64,000 bases of DNA. Origin: Pseudomonadota bacterium (GTDB lineage: Bacteria > Pseudomonadota > Gammaproteobacteria > Burkholderiales > Casimicrobiaceae). Below are positions 1-9,968 of the stretch, one piece after another. The stretch's first letter is position 1; each line of letters begins with the position of its first letter. The position numbers and the translations under genes are program-made. The stretch is from contig JAFEDG010000146.1 of assembly GCA_018241745.1 (NCBI GenBank), forward strand, positions 1 through 64,000, in the 5' to 3' direction. The notes below the pieces were generated by a model. The model saw only the letters and a program-made list of their open reading frames with translations. It was not told the DNA's origin and made no database searches.

Positions 1-6
1 CCTTCC

Positions 7-1545
7 ATGAAACGCTGGATCGTCCGCATCGTCGGTGCATTCGCACTGATACTCGTCGGGGTGCTCGGCCTGCGCGTATTCGAGCTGTCACGCGGTCCTG
101 CGCTCGAGCCGTGGCACACGGTCGTGCCGCCGGAGTTGTCGGCGGCGGACCTCGATCGCGCCGATTGGCCCGCCTACCTCGCGGCCGAGCAACGCGCGTT
201 CGACGTGGTCAGGCGCGATGTCGTCGACGTCGTGCCGCAAGCGGAGCGCACCGTCGCCAATCGCTATTACGCAGGGGCGGCGAACTATGCCGCCCGCTTC
301 ACGCCGGACTGGAACCGCTCGTTCGAGATGCAGCCAGCAGGCGCGCCTCGCGGCGTGGTCGTGCTGCTGCATGGCCTCACCGATTCGCCCTACAGCGGGC
401 GCAGCCTCGCGGCGCTGTATCGCGACCACGGCTTTGCCGTCGTCGCACCGCGGCTGCCGGGCCACGGTACCGTCCCGGGCGGCCTGACGAAAGCGACGTG
501 GGAGCAGTGGCTCGCCGCGACACGGCTGGCCGTGCGCGAAGCACGACGCCTCGTCCCTGCCCCAGCGCCGCTGCACATCGTTGGCTATTCGAATGGTGGT
601 GCGCTGGCCACCAAGTACACGCTCGACGCGCTCGGCGACCAGGCGCTGCCGGTGCCGCAGCAAGTGGTGCTGCTGTCGCCGATGATCGGCGTCACGCGCT
701 TTGCACGCTTCGCAGGCGTTGCGGGCTGGCCCGCCGTGTTCCCCGCCTTCGCCAAGGCCGCGTGGCTGGGCATCGAGCCCGAGTTCAATCCGTTCAAGTA
801 CAACTCGTTCCCGGTGAACGCCGCGCGCGAATCCTATGCATTGACGGCCGTGCTGCAGGACGACATCGCACGCGCCGTACGTGACGAGCGCATCGCGCGG
901 ATGCCGCCGGTGCTGACGTTCCAGTCGGTCGTCGACTTCACCGTCAGCGCGCCGGCGGTCATCCAGTCGCTGTACAACGCGCTGCCGGCGAACGGCAGCG
1001 AGCTGGTGCTGTACGGACTCAACCGCAACGCCGCGTTCACGCCGTTCATGCGTGATCGCGCCTACGTGCCGCCCGAGACGTTGATGCCCGCGCCGCCGCG
1101 GCGCTACACGATCACGATGCTCGGCACCGGGGCCGAGGGCGACGAGCGTGTCGTCGCACGCACCGTCGTCGCGGGCACGACGGACGAGGTGACCGCGGAT
1201 ACGGGGCTCCGTTACCCGGCATCCGTGTATTCGCTGTCGCACATCGCGCTGCCCTTCCCGCTCGACGATCCGCTGTACGGCCTCGAGCCCGATCGCAGCG
1301 TCGATTACGGCGTGCGCCTCGGCACGCTTGCGCCGCGCGGCGAGCGCGGCGTGCTGGTCGTGTCGCTGGATGTGCTACTGAGGATGGCGTCGAATCCGTT
1401 CTTCCCGGATCTCGCGCAACGGGTCGCCGCACGGATCGACCATGCGCCGGTCGGCGCCAATCCTGCGACGCAGTGGGGAAGCGCGCCGGCCACCCGCGTG
1501 CCTGCGCTGCCGGCGAGCGACGACGAGGCCAACGAATCGCCTTAA
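7..1545 (+). CDS. exported alpha/beta hydrolase
   Basis: The 512-residue product starts with a basic residue pair and one hydrophobic segment (about residues 5-25), so it is probably a signal anchor or uncleaved signal peptide facing the periplasm. An alpha/beta hydrolase core follows: an HG oxyanion motif at residues 122-123 (VVVLLHGLTDSP), a PGHG motif near 151, and the nucleophile elbow GYSNGG with Ser195. The C-terminal third contains a likely catalytic His in YSLSHIALP. This resembles serine aminopeptidase/monoacylglycerol lipase-like hydrolases of the S33 group; the substrate cannot be told. The ATG is 6 nt from the window edge, so an upstream start cannot be excluded. The next genes are on the other strand. 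Confidence 0.8.
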   Translation: MKRWIVRIVGAFALILVGVLGLRVFELSRGPALEPWHTVVPPELSAADLDRADWPAYLAAEQRAFDVVRRDVVDVVPQAERTVANRYYAGAANYAARFTPDWNRSFEMQPAGAPRGVVVLLHGLTDSPYSGRSLAALYRDHGFAVVAPRLPGHGTVPGGLTKATWEQWLAATRLAVREARRLVPAPAPLHIVGYSNGGALATKYTLDALGDQALPVPQQVVLLSPMIGVTRFARFAGVAGWPAVFPAFAKAAWLGIEPEFNPFKYNSFPVNAARESYALTAVLQDDIARAVRDERIARMPPVLTFQSVVDFTVSAPAVIQSLYNALPANGSELVLYGLNRNAAFTPFMRDRAYVPPETLMPAPPRRYTITMLGTGAEGDERVVARTVVAGTTDEVTADTGLRYPASVYSLSHIALPFPLDDPLYGLEPDRSVDYGVRLGTLAPRGERGVLVVSLDVLLRMASNPFFPDLAQRVAARIDHAPVGANPATQWGSAPATRVPALPASDDEANESP

Positions 1546-1555
1546 GGCGCGTGCG

Positions 1556-2329
1556 TCAGTGGCGCGCGGCGATGCTCGCCCACAGCACCGGGCCGTACTC
1601 GACGACCAGCATCAGCGAAACGCCGAACAGCGCGACCTGGACGAGCCGGAAGAACCAGACGTCGGCGATGCGGCGCGTCGCCCACATCCCGACGACGGTG
1701 CCGATCAGCGCCGCGGGCAGCAGGACCGCGGCGGTCTCGAGGTCCTCGGCCGTATAGGGACGGAGGCTCGCGTACGGCACGATCTTCGCCGCGTTGATCA
1801 CGGCGAACGTGATCGTCGACGTGCCGGCGAACACGAGCTTGGGCAGCTGCTGCGGCAGCACGTAGATCTGGAATGGCGGGCCGCCCGCATGCGAGATGAA
1901 GCTCGTGAAGCCCGACAGCGTTCCCCAGAACGTACCGCGCACGATGCTCGGCGGCGTTGGCGGCGCGCTGCGCTTGCGCCGCAGGAACATGCTTACGCAG
2001 AACGCGAGGCCGATGCAGCCGATCAGCACCGACGCGGCGGCGTCCGAAAGCCACGCGGCCGTCGCCCACCCGATCGCGACGCCGAGAATTCCGGCGGGCA
2101 ACAGGATCTTGAGGTTCGGCCGGCTGTAGTCGCGTCGATAGAGGTAGACGCCGACGACGTCGCTCGCGACGTAGACGGGCAACAGCAGCGACGCTGCCTT
2201 GATCGGCGGTATCGCCGACAGCGCCATGATCGGCACGGCCAACCCGCCGATCGCCGGCAGCCCGCCCTTCGACAGGCCGACCAGGAAGGCGGCAAGCAGC
2301 GCGGGCACCAGCGTGACCAGCGCGTCCAC
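1556..2329 (-). CDS. TauE/SafE family sulfite/organic anion exporter-like permease
   Basis: The 257-residue, very hydrophobic protein has about seven to eight membrane segments. The N-terminal signature GLSKGGLPAIGG followed by a second half-repeat is typical of TauE/SafE (formerly DUF81) permeases, which move sulfite, sulfoacetate or related anions across the inner membrane. The start is GTG at 2329, one base after the stop of the upstream EamA permease, so the two are probably co-transcribed and translationally coupled. No sulfur gene is adjacent, so the substrate is open. Confidence 0.85.
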   Translation of the reverse strand: MDALVTLVPALLAAFLVGLSKGGLPAIGGLAVPIMALSAIPPIKAASLLLPVYVASDVVGVYLYRRDYSRPNLKILLPAGILGVAIGWATAAWLSDAAASVLIGCIGLAFCVSMFLRRKRSAPPTPPSIVRGTFWGTLSGFTSFISHAGGPPFQIYVLPQQLPKLVFAGTSTITFAVINAAKIVPYASLRPYTAEDLETAAVLLPAALIGTVVGMWATRRIADVWFFRLVQVALFGVSLMLVVEYGPVLWASIAARH

Positions 2330-2330
2330 G

Positions 2331-3233
2331 TCAGTCCACCGCCGCCGGCTCGGTCACGGGCACGATCGCCCGCCGCCGCTCGTACCACGTCAGGAACAGA
2401 CCGGCGCCGGCGATGATGGTCATGCCGACGAGCGCCACGCGGTCCGGGAACTCGTCGTACACGAACCATCCGAGCGCCGTCGCGAACACGAGCTGCACGT
2501 AGCTGATCGACGCGAGTCCGGAGGCCGGCGCGAGCTGCAGCGCGCGGATGAACAGGAAATGCCCGACCGTGGCGAACAGTCCCACAAGCCCGATCGCGAG
2601 CATGTCCTGCCACCGCACGATCGGCGGCGCGTCGACCCACGGCACCATCGCCGTCGTCGTGGCAGCGCCCACGATCGCCGTGTAGAACAACATCGTCCGC
2701 GCATCCTCGTGCGCGAGCTTGCGCGTCAGGATCTGGTACAGCGCAACGGCCAGTGCGGCCGCCAGCGGAAACAGCGCGGCGGGCTGGAAGATCGAAGAGC
2801 CCGGCCGCGCGATCAGCAGCACGCCGGCGAAGCCGGCCGCCACGCACACGGCGCGCGCCGGTGTCACGTGCTCGTGCAGCATCACGATCGCCAGCACGGT
2901 GACGAGCGTCGGCGCGGCAAAGCTCAGCGACGTCGCCTCGGCCAGCGGCAGGTAGCGGAAGCCCATGACGACCAGCGTCGACGACAGCACGAGCATCAGG
3001 CCGCGCAGCACCTGCAGCCCGAACGAGCGCGTCCGCACCAGCTGCAGGCGCATCCGCGGCGCGAGCACGAGCGTCAAAACGAGCGCCTGCATGCAGTAGC
3101 GAATCCAGACGATGAATGGCGCGGGAAACGAGCGCGAGAGGTACTTGCTGCAGGCGTCCAGCGACGCGAACGTCAGCGACGCGCAGGCCATCGTCAGCGC
3201 AGCGGCCGCCGTGACGTGAACGGCGCGGTTCAC
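2331..3233 (-). CDS. EamA/DMT family transporter
   Basis: About 300 residues with ten hydrophobic segments in two EamA repeats. The second repeat contains the typical GWFVYDEFPDRVALVGMTII stretch. The reading frame is open to a GTG at 3302, but that codon lies inside a TATAGT -10-like box on the same strand (3306-3301), so I prefer the GTG at 3233, which leaves the first membrane helix intact and gives the normal family length. It is an inner-membrane drug/metabolite exporter of unknown substrate. It directly precedes the TauE-like gene (1-nt gap). Confidence 0.8.
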   Translation of the reverse strand: MNRAVHVTAAAALTMACASLTFASLDACSKYLSRSFPAPFIVWIRYCMQALVLTLVLAPRMRLQLVRTRSFGLQVLRGLMLVLSSTLVVMGFRYLPLAEATSLSFAAPTLVTVLAIVMLHEHVTPARAVCVAAGFAGVLLIARPGSSIFQPAALFPLAAALAVALYQILTRKLAHEDARTMLFYTAIVGAATTTAMVPWVDAPPIVRWQDMLAIGLVGLFATVGHFLFIRALQLAPASGLASISYVQLVFATALGWFVYDEFPDRVALVGMTIIAGAGLFLTWYERRRAIVPVTEPAAVD

Positions 3234-3390
3234 GCAGGGCAGTGCAACGTGGGTAGCGTCGACGCCGGAGGGCAGGAAGGAATGCGCCGCATCGTCTGCC
3301 ACTATACCGTGCGGACGCGGCGCGCCTTGCGCCGGGATTGTTAGCGCGCGACGATGGCGCCACGCCCGTATCTGTTACCGTGCGCCCCGC

Positions 3391-5502
3391 ATGACGAACC
3401 AGATTCCCGCCTCCGACACCGCCGAGACGCATTTCGAGCACGCGCTCGCGCACTACGGTGCCGGCCGGCTGCGCGATGCGTGGACGGAATGCGGTCGCGT
3501 CATCGCGCTCGCTCCGGCGCATGCGCGTGCGATCCACCTGGGTGGCGCCATCCTGCTGGATTCAGGCCACCTGGACGCGGCGATCACCGAACTCACGCGC
3601 GCGCTGTCGCTGGACGCAACCGCGGCGGGCGCGTGGCTGGACCTCGCACGCGCGCTCGACCAGGCAGCGCGCCCGGCCGACGCGATCGAAGCGCGGCGCG
3701 AAGCCGTGCGCCAGGCGCCGCGCGACGCGGAAGTGCTCTCCAGCACGGCGGCCGGATTCCTGCACACAGGCCACATCCCGGAGGCGATCGAAACCGCGAC
3801 CGCCGCGACGCAGCTGCGGCCCGACTTCCCCGGCGCGTGGTTCAACCTCGCGCTTGCCCTCCAGGCGGGCCACCGGATCCGCGAAGCGCGTACCGCCATC
3901 GGCCGCGCGCTGCTGCTGGTGCCCGAAGACGCGCGCGTCGTCGGCGTCGCCGCGCAGCTGGACGGCCAGCTCGGCGATCTCGAGGGCGCGCGCGACCGGT
4001 TGCGTGCCGCGTTCCAGCGCAATCCGCGCGACGTGACGCTCGCCACCGAGCTCGGTTACGTTGCGTCGCGGCTCGGCGACCTCACGCTTGCCACCGAGGC
4101 GTTCGAAGCGGTGCTGGTCGTCGATCGCGACAACGGCCCCGCGCTGTCGCAGCTGATCTTCGCCGACAAGGAACTCGCGCGCTGGGACCGCCTGCCGCAG
4201 CTCCAGCAGCGGTTTGCGGCCGGAGTCGCGGCGGGACGCACGTGGCTGTCGCCGTTCTGCTACCTGTCCGACCCGTCGACGCGCGCCGAGCAGCGCCGCT
4301 GCGCGGCAACGTGGGGCGCAGGATTCCTGCCGCAGTATCCGGTCACCGCGCCCCCGGTGGCGCCGCACAACTCGATCCGGCTGCGCATCGGCTACCTGTC
4401 GGCCGACTTCCACGACCACCCGACGTCGGTGCTGATCGCGGGCGTGCTGGAACACCACGACCGCGCGCGCTTCGAGGTGTACGCCTATTCGACCGGCCAG
4501 GACGACGGCAGCGCGCTGCGCAAGCGGATCGTCGCGGCTGTCGATCATTTCGTCGACGCGCGCGAGCTCGATCCCGACCAGCTCGCAGCACGCATCCGCG
4601 CCGACGCCATCGACGTGCTCGTCGACCTCAAGGGCTATACCGAAGGCGCTCCGCTCGCGGCACTTGCACGCCGTCCGGCCCCCGTCCAGGCGCACTGGGT
4701 GGGCTACCCGGGCACGCTCGCCGCGCCCTACGTCGACTACCTGATCGCCGACCGCGTCGTCGTGCCGGCGGCGCACGTCGCCGACTATGCCGAGGCGATC
4801 GCGTGGCTGCCCAACAGCTACCAGCCCAACGACCGTTCGCGCGAAGTAGGCAGCGTGCCCACGCGGGCGGCGCTAGGCCTGCCCGAGGAAGGCGTCGTGC
4901 TGTGCGCGTTCAATGCGGCGTGGAAGATCAACCCGGACGTGTTCGCCGCGTGGCTCACGGTCCTCGAGCGCGCGCCCGGCAGCGTGCTATGGATGCTGCA
5001 GCGGGGCGACGACGATCCGGTGCCGGGACGGCTGCGCCGCGCGGCCTCGGCGCGCGGCATCGATCCCGCGCGCCTCGTGTTCTCGACGCGCCGCCCTGCT
5101 CCCGACTACCTCGCGCTGTACGAGCACGCAGACCTGTTCCTCGACACGTGGCCGTACAACGCGCACACGACGGCGTCCGACGCGCTGTGGATGGGCGTCC
5201 CGGTGATCACCTGGCTCGGCAATACGTTCGCCGGTCGCGTCGCCGCAAGCCTGCTCACCGCCATGGGACTCACGGACCTGGTGGCCCCGAGCGTCGACGG
5301 GTTTGTCGACCTCGCCGCCCGGCTCGCCAACGACGAGGCCGCGCGGCACGCGTTGCTGCGCCGGATCGAAGCCGCGCGGTATGCGGCCCCATTGTTCGAC
5401 GCGCGGGCCACGACGCGCGCCGTCGAAAGCGCGTTCCGGACGATGCACGAGCAGTCCAAGCTCGGCCGGCGCGCGTCGTTCGCCGTCGATGTGACCGGCT
5501 AG
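3391..5502 (+). CDS. TPR protein with GT41 (SPINDLY/O-GlcNAc transferase-like) glycosyltransferase domain
   Basis: The 703-residue protein has about seven tetratricopeptide repeats (roughly residues 10-270) followed by a glycosyltransferase-41 catalytic region (about 325-690). GT41 landmarks are visible: IGYLSADFHDHPTS, QAHWVGYPGTLAAPYVDYLI, and DTWPYNAHTTASDALWMG followed by GVPVITWLGNTFAGRVAAS, the sugar-nucleotide-binding segment. Bacterial members glycosylate proteins such as adhesins or flagellin in the cytoplasm; the acceptor here is unknown. No Shine-Dalgarno is seen. A TACCGT box at 3376-3381 puts transcription start about 3 nt before the ATG, suggesting a leaderless mRNA. Its stop is 3 nt from the convergent radA stop. 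Confidence 0.85.
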   Translation: MTNQIPASDTAETHFEHALAHYGAGRLRDAWTECGRVIALAPAHARAIHLGGAILLDSGHLDAAITELTRALSLDATAAGAWLDLARALDQAARPADAIEARREAVRQAPRDAEVLSSTAAGFLHTGHIPEAIETATAATQLRPDFPGAWFNLALALQAGHRIREARTAIGRALLLVPEDARVVGVAAQLDGQLGDLEGARDRLRAAFQRNPRDVTLATELGYVASRLGDLTLATEAFEAVLVVDRDNGPALSQLIFADKELARWDRLPQLQQRFAAGVAAGRTWLSPFCYLSDPSTRAEQRRCAATWGAGFLPQYPVTAPPVAPHNSIRLRIGYLSADFHDHPTSVLIAGVLEHHDRARFEVYAYSTGQDDGSALRKRIVAAVDHFVDARELDPDQLAARIRADAIDVLVDLKGYTEGAPLAALARRPAPVQAHWVGYPGTLAAPYVDYLIADRVVVPAAHVADYAEAIAWLPNSYQPNDRSREVGSVPTRAALGLPEEGVVLCAFNAAWKINPDVFAAWLTVLERAPGSVLWMLQRGDDDPVPGRLRRAASARGIDPARLVFSTRRPAPDYLALYEHADLFLDTWPYNAHTTASDALWMGVPVITWLGNTFAGRVAASLLTAMGLTDLVAPSVDGFVDLAARLANDEAARHALLRRIEAARYAAPLFDARATTRAVESAFRTMHEQSKLGRRASFAVDVTG

Positions 5503-5505
5503 ACG

Positions 5506-6861
5506 CTACTCCCGCAACATCGCCATCGCGTCGTCGACCCGCTCGACGGTACGAAGGGTGATCCCGTCGATCGACTGCTTCGGCTTGTTGGCCACCGGGA
5601 CCACGGCCGTCTTGAATCCCAGCTTGGCGGCTTCCCGGATGCGGTCCACGCCACGCTGGACGGGGCGAATTTCTCCTGCCAATCCGACCTCACCAAACAC
5701 TAGCGTTTTGTCGTGTAGCGGCTTGTTTTTAATAGATGATGCAACAGCCATCAGTACAGCCAAGTCCGCGGCCGGCTCGTCGATCCGCACGCCGCCGACC
5801 GCATTGACGAAGACGTCGTAGCCGGCGACCTCGACCCCGCCGTGCCGGTGCAGCACCGCCAGCAGCAGCGCGAGGCGCTGGGCGTCGATCCCCACCGCCA
5901 GCCGGCGCGGCGAGGCGCCCGCCACCGGGTCGACCAGCGCCTGCACCTCGACCAACAGCGGCCGCGAGCCTTCCAGCGTGGCGACGATCGCCGACCCCGC
6001 GACGGCTTCCGAGTGGTGCGACAGGAACAGCGCCGACGGGTTGTTGACGCCGCGCAAGCCGCGCTCCGTCATCGCGAACACGCCCAGCTCGTTGGCGGCA
6101 CCGAAGCGGTTCTTGATCGCGCGGACCAGCCGGAAGCTCGAATGCGTGTCGCCCTCGAAATAGAGCACCGTATCGACGATGTGCTCCAGCACGCGCGGAC
6201 CGGCGATGGCGCCTTCCTTCGTCACGTGGCCGACGAACAGGATGCCGACGCCACGCTGCTTGGCCACCCGCGTCAGCTGCGCTGCGCACTCGCGGACCTG
6301 GGCGACGCTCCCGGGCGCGGACGTCAGCGCCTCGGTGTACAGCGTCTGGATCGAGTCGATGACGACGAACGCGGGCTGCTGCGCGTCGATCGCCGCGACG
6401 ATCGCCTCGAGCTGCACCTCGGCCAGCATCGACACCGGCGCGTTGACGAGGCCCAGCCGTTGCGCGCGCATCGCCACCTGCTCGACCGATTCTTCGCCGG
6501 TGACATAAAGCACCGGATGCGCGGCGCCGAGCAGCGCGGACGCCTGCAACAGCAGCGTCGATTTGCCGATCCCCGGGTCCCCTCCGAGCAGGATCACGCC
6601 GCCGGAGACGAGCCCGCCGCCCAGCACGCGGTCGAACTCCTCGACGCCGGTGGGCGTGCGGGGTGTTTCGCGGGCATCGACCGACGCCAGTGCGCGCACC
6701 GTGGACCGTGCGCCGGCCACGTTCGCAAAGCGCGTCGGCGCCGGTGCGGCGACGCTTTCGACCAGCGTGTTCCACGCGCCGCACTGCGGGCACTGGCCCT
6801 GCCACTTGGGGCTCTGCGCGCCGCATTCGGTGCAGCTGTAGATCGTCTTCGCCTTGGCCAT
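5506..6861 (-). CDS. radA: DNA repair protein RadA
   Basis: The 451-residue protein has the full RadA/Sms architecture: an N-terminal C4 zinc finger (Cys10, 13, 24, 27), a RecA-like ATPase with Walker A GGDPGIGKST (residues 93-102), the RadA-specific KNRFG motif, and a C-terminal Lon-protease-like domain. It is a DnaB-like helicase that drives branch migration in recombination and repair. It is the last gene of the minus-strand block, 56 nt after hldA. Length and motifs are canonical. Confidence 0.97.
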   Translation of the reverse strand: MAKAKTIYSCTECGAQSPKWQGQCPQCGAWNTLVESVAAPAPTRFANVAGARSTVRALASVDARETPRTPTGVEEFDRVLGGGLVSGGVILLGGDPGIGKSTLLLQASALLGAAHPVLYVTGEESVEQVAMRAQRLGLVNAPVSMLAEVQLEAIVAAIDAQQPAFVVIDSIQTLYTEALTSAPGSVAQVRECAAQLTRVAKQRGVGILFVGHVTKEGAIAGPRVLEHIVDTVLYFEGDTHSSFRLVRAIKNRFGAANELGVFAMTERGLRGVNNPSALFLSHHSEAVAGSAIVATLEGSRPLLVEVQALVDPVAGASPRRLAVGIDAQRLALLLAVLHRHGGVEVAGYDVFVNAVGGVRIDEPAADLAVLMAVASSIKNKPLHDKTLVFGEVGLAGEIRPVQRGVDRIREAAKLGFKTAVVPVANKPKQSIDGITLRTVERVDDAMAMLRE

Positions 6862-6917
6862 CGGGATCCCGTCAGCGATAGCAGCGCCAGGTTGCGCCGA
6901 GCGTCATTCGCGCGTCG

Positions 6918-7856
6918 CTACAGGTCGTCGGGCGTGACGACGGCGGTCCCGAGCTTGCCGACGACGATGCCGGCGGCGCGATTGGCCACCGGCACGGCGT
7001 CCTCGATCGGCGCGCCGGCGCCGAGCAGTGCGCCGAGCGTGGCGATCACCGTGTCGCCGGCGCCGGTCACGTCATAGACTTCGCGCGCCTCCGCCGGGAT
7101 GTGCAGCGCGCCGCGCGCGGTGAACAGGCTCATGCCCTCTTCCGAGCGCGTCACGAGCAGCGCGGCGAGGTCCAGCGCGCGGCGCAGCTCGTCCGCCTTG
7201 CGGTCGAACTCGGCGTTGGACGACCAGCGGCCGACAACCTGGCGGAATTCCGAGCGATTGGGCGTCACCAGCGTCGCGCCCGCGTAGCGCGCCCAGTCGT
7301 CACCCTTGGGATCGACGAGCACCGGCTTGCCCAGCGCGCGCGCGTTCTCGATCATCGCGCCGATGTGCGCAAGGCCGCCCTTGCCGTAGTCGGACAGCAC
7401 GATCGCGTCGCTCGCCGCGGCGAGGCCCGCGTAATCGCGCAGCTTACCGGCGAGCACCTCGTGCGACGGCGCGGTTTCGAAGTCGATGCGCAGCAGTTGC
7501 TGCTGGCGGCCGATCACGCGCAGCTTCACGGTCGTCGGCAACGCCGGGTCGCGATGCAGTGACGGCTGCACGCCTTCGGCGACGAGCATGCGTTCGAGCG
7601 TCGCGCCCGCCTCGTCGGCACCTACGACCGAAAGCAGCGTGGTCTGCGCGCCCAGCGCCGCGCCATTGCGCGCCACGTTGGCGGCGCCGCCCGGGCGTTC
7701 CTCGGTGCGCGCAACCTTGACCACGGGCACGGGAGCCTCGGGCGAGATGCGCTCGACGTCGCCGAACCAGTAGCGGTCGAGCATCACGTCGCCGACGACG
7801 AGCAGCCGCGCGCGGCGAACCGCGTCGCGCCAGCGCGCGAAGGCCGACTCGCTCAT
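6918..7856 (-). CDS. hldA: D-glycero-beta-D-manno-heptose-7-phosphate kinase (HldA-type, kinase only)
   Basis: A 312-residue PfkB-family sugar kinase with GGAANVARN near the substrate site and the PfkB signature [18 protein letters not shown] near the C terminus. It corresponds to domain 1 of E. coli HldE (RfaE); the nucleotidyltransferase domain is absent, so a separate hldC/rfaE2 must exist elsewhere. It phosphorylates heptose-7-phosphate for the LPS inner core. The ATG at 7856 overlaps the ugd stop as ATGA, which fixes the start; a much longer open frame upstream is spurious because it runs opposite to the real ugd frame. Confidence 0.93.
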   Translation of the reverse strand: MSESAFARWRDAVRRARLLVVGDVMLDRYWFGDVERISPEAPVPVVKVARTEERPGGAANVARNGAALGAQTTLLSVVGADEAGATLERMLVAEGVQPSLHRDPALPTTVKLRVIGRQQQLLRIDFETAPSHEVLAGKLRDYAGLAAASDAIVLSDYGKGGLAHIGAMIENARALGKPVLVDPKGDDWARYAGATLVTPNRSEFRQVVGRWSSNAEFDRKADELRRALDLAALLVTRSEEGMSLFTARGALHIPAEAREVYDVTGAGDTVIATLGALLGAGAPIEDAVPVANRAAGIVVGKLGTAVVTPDDL

Positions 7857-9175
7857 TTCCGCCCGATGCCGTGGTACTCGAGGCCCGCGTCGCGGACCAT
7901 CGCGGGATCGTAGAGGTTGCGGCCGTCGAACACGAGCGGCTCGCGCAGCGCTGCGCGGATCCGGGCGAAGTCCGGGCTGCGGAACGCCTTCCATTCGGTG
8001 ACGACGACGAGCGCGTCGGCGTTGTCGAGCGCGGCCATCGGCGAATCCGCATACACGATGTGCGGCGGCGTGCCGTAAATGCGGCGCGCCTCGGTCATCG
8101 CCACGGGGTCGTAGACGGCGAGCGTCGCGCCGCGCGACGCGAGCGCGTCGACGATCACGCGCGACGGTGCCTCGCGCATGTCGTCGGTATCCGGCTTGAA
8201 CGCGAGGCCCCACAGCGCGATGCGTCGCCCGCCGAGATCGCCGCCGAGCCGCTGGACGATCTTGTCGACCATCACGCTCTTCTGCCGCTCGTTGACGGTT
8301 TCCACCGCCTCGAGCAACGCCAGCGGCCTGCCGTGCTGCTCGGCCGTGCGCTGCAACGCCTTCACGTCCTTGGGGAAGCAGCTGCCGCCGTAGCCGACGC
8401 CGGGGTACAGGAAATGCCAGCCGATGCGCGGATCCGAGCCGATGCCCTGGCGCACGAGCTCGATGTCGGCGCCCAGCGTCTCCGCGAGGTTGGCGAGCTC
8501 GTTCATGAACGAGATGCGCGTGGCCAGCATCGCGTTGGCCGCGTACTTGGTGAGCTCCGCGGAGCGCACGTCCATGACGATGAGCCGCTCGCGGTTGCGC
8601 TGGAACGGCGCGTAGATCGCGCGCATGGCCTGCACGGCGCGCTCGTCGTCGGCACCGACGACGATGCGGTCCGGCCGCATGAAGTCCTCGACGGCCGCTC
8701 CTTCCTTCAGGAACTCCGGGTTGGAGACGACGGCGAACGGGACGTGCACGCCACGCGCCTTCAGCGCGTCGGCGATCGTCGCGCGCACGCGGTCGGCAGT
8801 GCCGACCGGCACCGTGGACTTGTCCACGATCACCTTCCACTCGTCCATCCGGTTGCCGATCTCGCGCGCGGCGGCGAGCACGTACTGCATGTCGGCGGCG
8901 CCGTCCTCGTCGGGCGGCGTACCCACGGCGATGAATTGCAGCGTGCCGTGCGCCACGGCGCGGTCGACGTCGGTCGTGAACGCGAGGCGTCCGGCCTCGA
9001 CGTTGCGCTTGATCATCTCGGCGAGGCCGGGCTCGTGGATCGGCACGCCGCCGGCGTTCAGCGTCGCGATCTTTTTCGCGTCGACGTCGAGGCACAGGAC
9101 GTCGTTGCCGACCTCGGCGAAGCAGGTGCCGGTCACGAGGCCCACATAGCCCGTCCCGATCATCGTGATGCGCAT
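7853..9175 (-). CDS. ugd: UDP-glucose 6-dehydrogenase
   Basis: The 440-residue protein begins with the NAD-binding [10 protein letters not shown] motif, has the central dimerisation domain, and contains the active-site Cys in [12 protein letters not shown]. It oxidises UDP-glucose to UDP-glucuronate for surface polysaccharide or lipid A modification. The start at 9175 (CGGAG about 8 nt upstream, 13 nt after the pyrF stop) gives the usual family N terminus [12 protein letters not shown]. Its stop overlaps the hldA start by 4 nt, linking two LPS/polysaccharide precursor enzymes. Confidence 0.96.
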   Translation of the reverse strand: MRITMIGTGYVGLVTGTCFAEVGNDVLCLDVDAKKIATLNAGGVPIHEPGLAEMIKRNVEAGRLAFTTDVDRAVAHGTLQFIAVGTPPDEDGAADMQYVLAAAREIGNRMDEWKVIVDKSTVPVGTADRVRATIADALKARGVHVPFAVVSNPEFLKEGAAVEDFMRPDRIVVGADDERAVQAMRAIYAPFQRNRERLIVMDVRSAELTKYAANAMLATRISFMNELANLAETLGADIELVRQGIGSDPRIGWHFLYPGVGYGGSCFPKDVKALQRTAEQHGRPLALLEAVETVNERQKSVMVDKIVQRLGGDLGGRRIALWGLAFKPDTDDMREAPSRVIVDALASRGATLAVYDPVAMTEARRIYGTPPHIVYADSPMAALDNADALVVVTEWKAFRSPDFARIRAALREPLVFDGRNLYDPAMVRDAGLEYHGIGRK

Positions 9176-9188
9176 GGTCGCGGCTCCG

Positions 9189-9968
9189 TCAGGCGATCGC
9201 CGCGTTGATCGCGGCCAGCGCGGCGAGCGGGTCCTCGGCGCCGGTGATCGCGCGGCCGATGACGAGGTAGTCGGCGCCTGCCGCGATGGCGGCTTCGGGG
9301 GTCTGCGGCCGGGCGTGGTCGTGCGTACCGACGCCTGCAGGGCGGATGCCTGGCGTGACGAGCTTGAACGCAGGACCCAGGGCCGTCCGGAGCCGGCCCG
9401 CTTCCTGCGCCGAGCACACGACGCCGTCCATCCCTGCCCGTTGCGCAAGCTGCGCGAGGCGCAGCGCTGCTTCCGCCGTGGTTCCCGTGAGTCCGATCGC
9501 GGCAAGGTCGGCATCCGCGAGGCTCGTGAGCACGGTAACCGCGATCAGCAGCGGCACGCGGCGCTCGGTCGCATGGGCCGTGCGATCGACCGCCTCGCGC
9601 GCCGCCTGCATCATCGCGGCGCCGCCCGCCGCGTGCACGTTCAGCATCCACACGCCGAGTCGTGTCGCGGCCGCGCAGGCCGCGGCGACGGTGTTGGGAA
9701 TGTCGTGGTACTTGAGGTCGAGGAACACGCGATAGCCGCGCGCGACCAGGTCGCTCACCAGTGCCGGGCCTGCCGCGGTGAAGAGCTCCTTGCCGATCTT
9801 CAGCGCGCAGTATTCGGGCGACAGCTGGGCCGCGAGCGCGAGCGCCTCGCTGCCCTCCGGGAAATCGAGCGCGACGATGATGCGTGGGCCGCCTTGCGCA
9901 TCGCGCGCGACGACGGGCGTCGCGGGGCGCGCGCCGGCCGCCGCATCGGCATTGGTGTGCACGGTCAT
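9189..9968 (-). CDS. pyrF: orotidine 5'-phosphate decarboxylase
   Basis: The 259-residue protein catalyses the last step of UMP synthesis. The catalytic DxKxxD array is visible in [10 protein letters not shown], the phosphate-binding end in [10 protein letters not shown], and the final strand in [11 protein letters not shown]. The ATG at 9968 overlaps the lapB stop as ATGA. The first 27 residues (rich in Ala/Thr) precede the conserved IIVALDFP strand. Confidence 0.96.
   Translation of the reverse strand: MTVHTNADAAAGARPATPVVARDAQGGPRIIVALDFPEGSEALALAAQLSPEYCALKIGKELFTAAGPALVSDLVARGYRVFLDLKYHDIPNTVAAACAAATRLGVWMLNVHAAGGAAMMQAAREAVDRTAHATERRVPLLIAVTVLTSLADADLAAIGLTGTTAEAALRLAQLAQRAGMDGVVCSAQEAGRLRTALGPAFKLVTPGIRPAGVGTHDHARPQTPEAAIAAGADYLVIGRAITGAEDPLAALAAINAAIA

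Noticed and set aside
3234..3302. Upstream GTG start for the EamA permease
   Set aside because: The codon sits within a TATAGT box; the extra residues are polar and unlike the family start.
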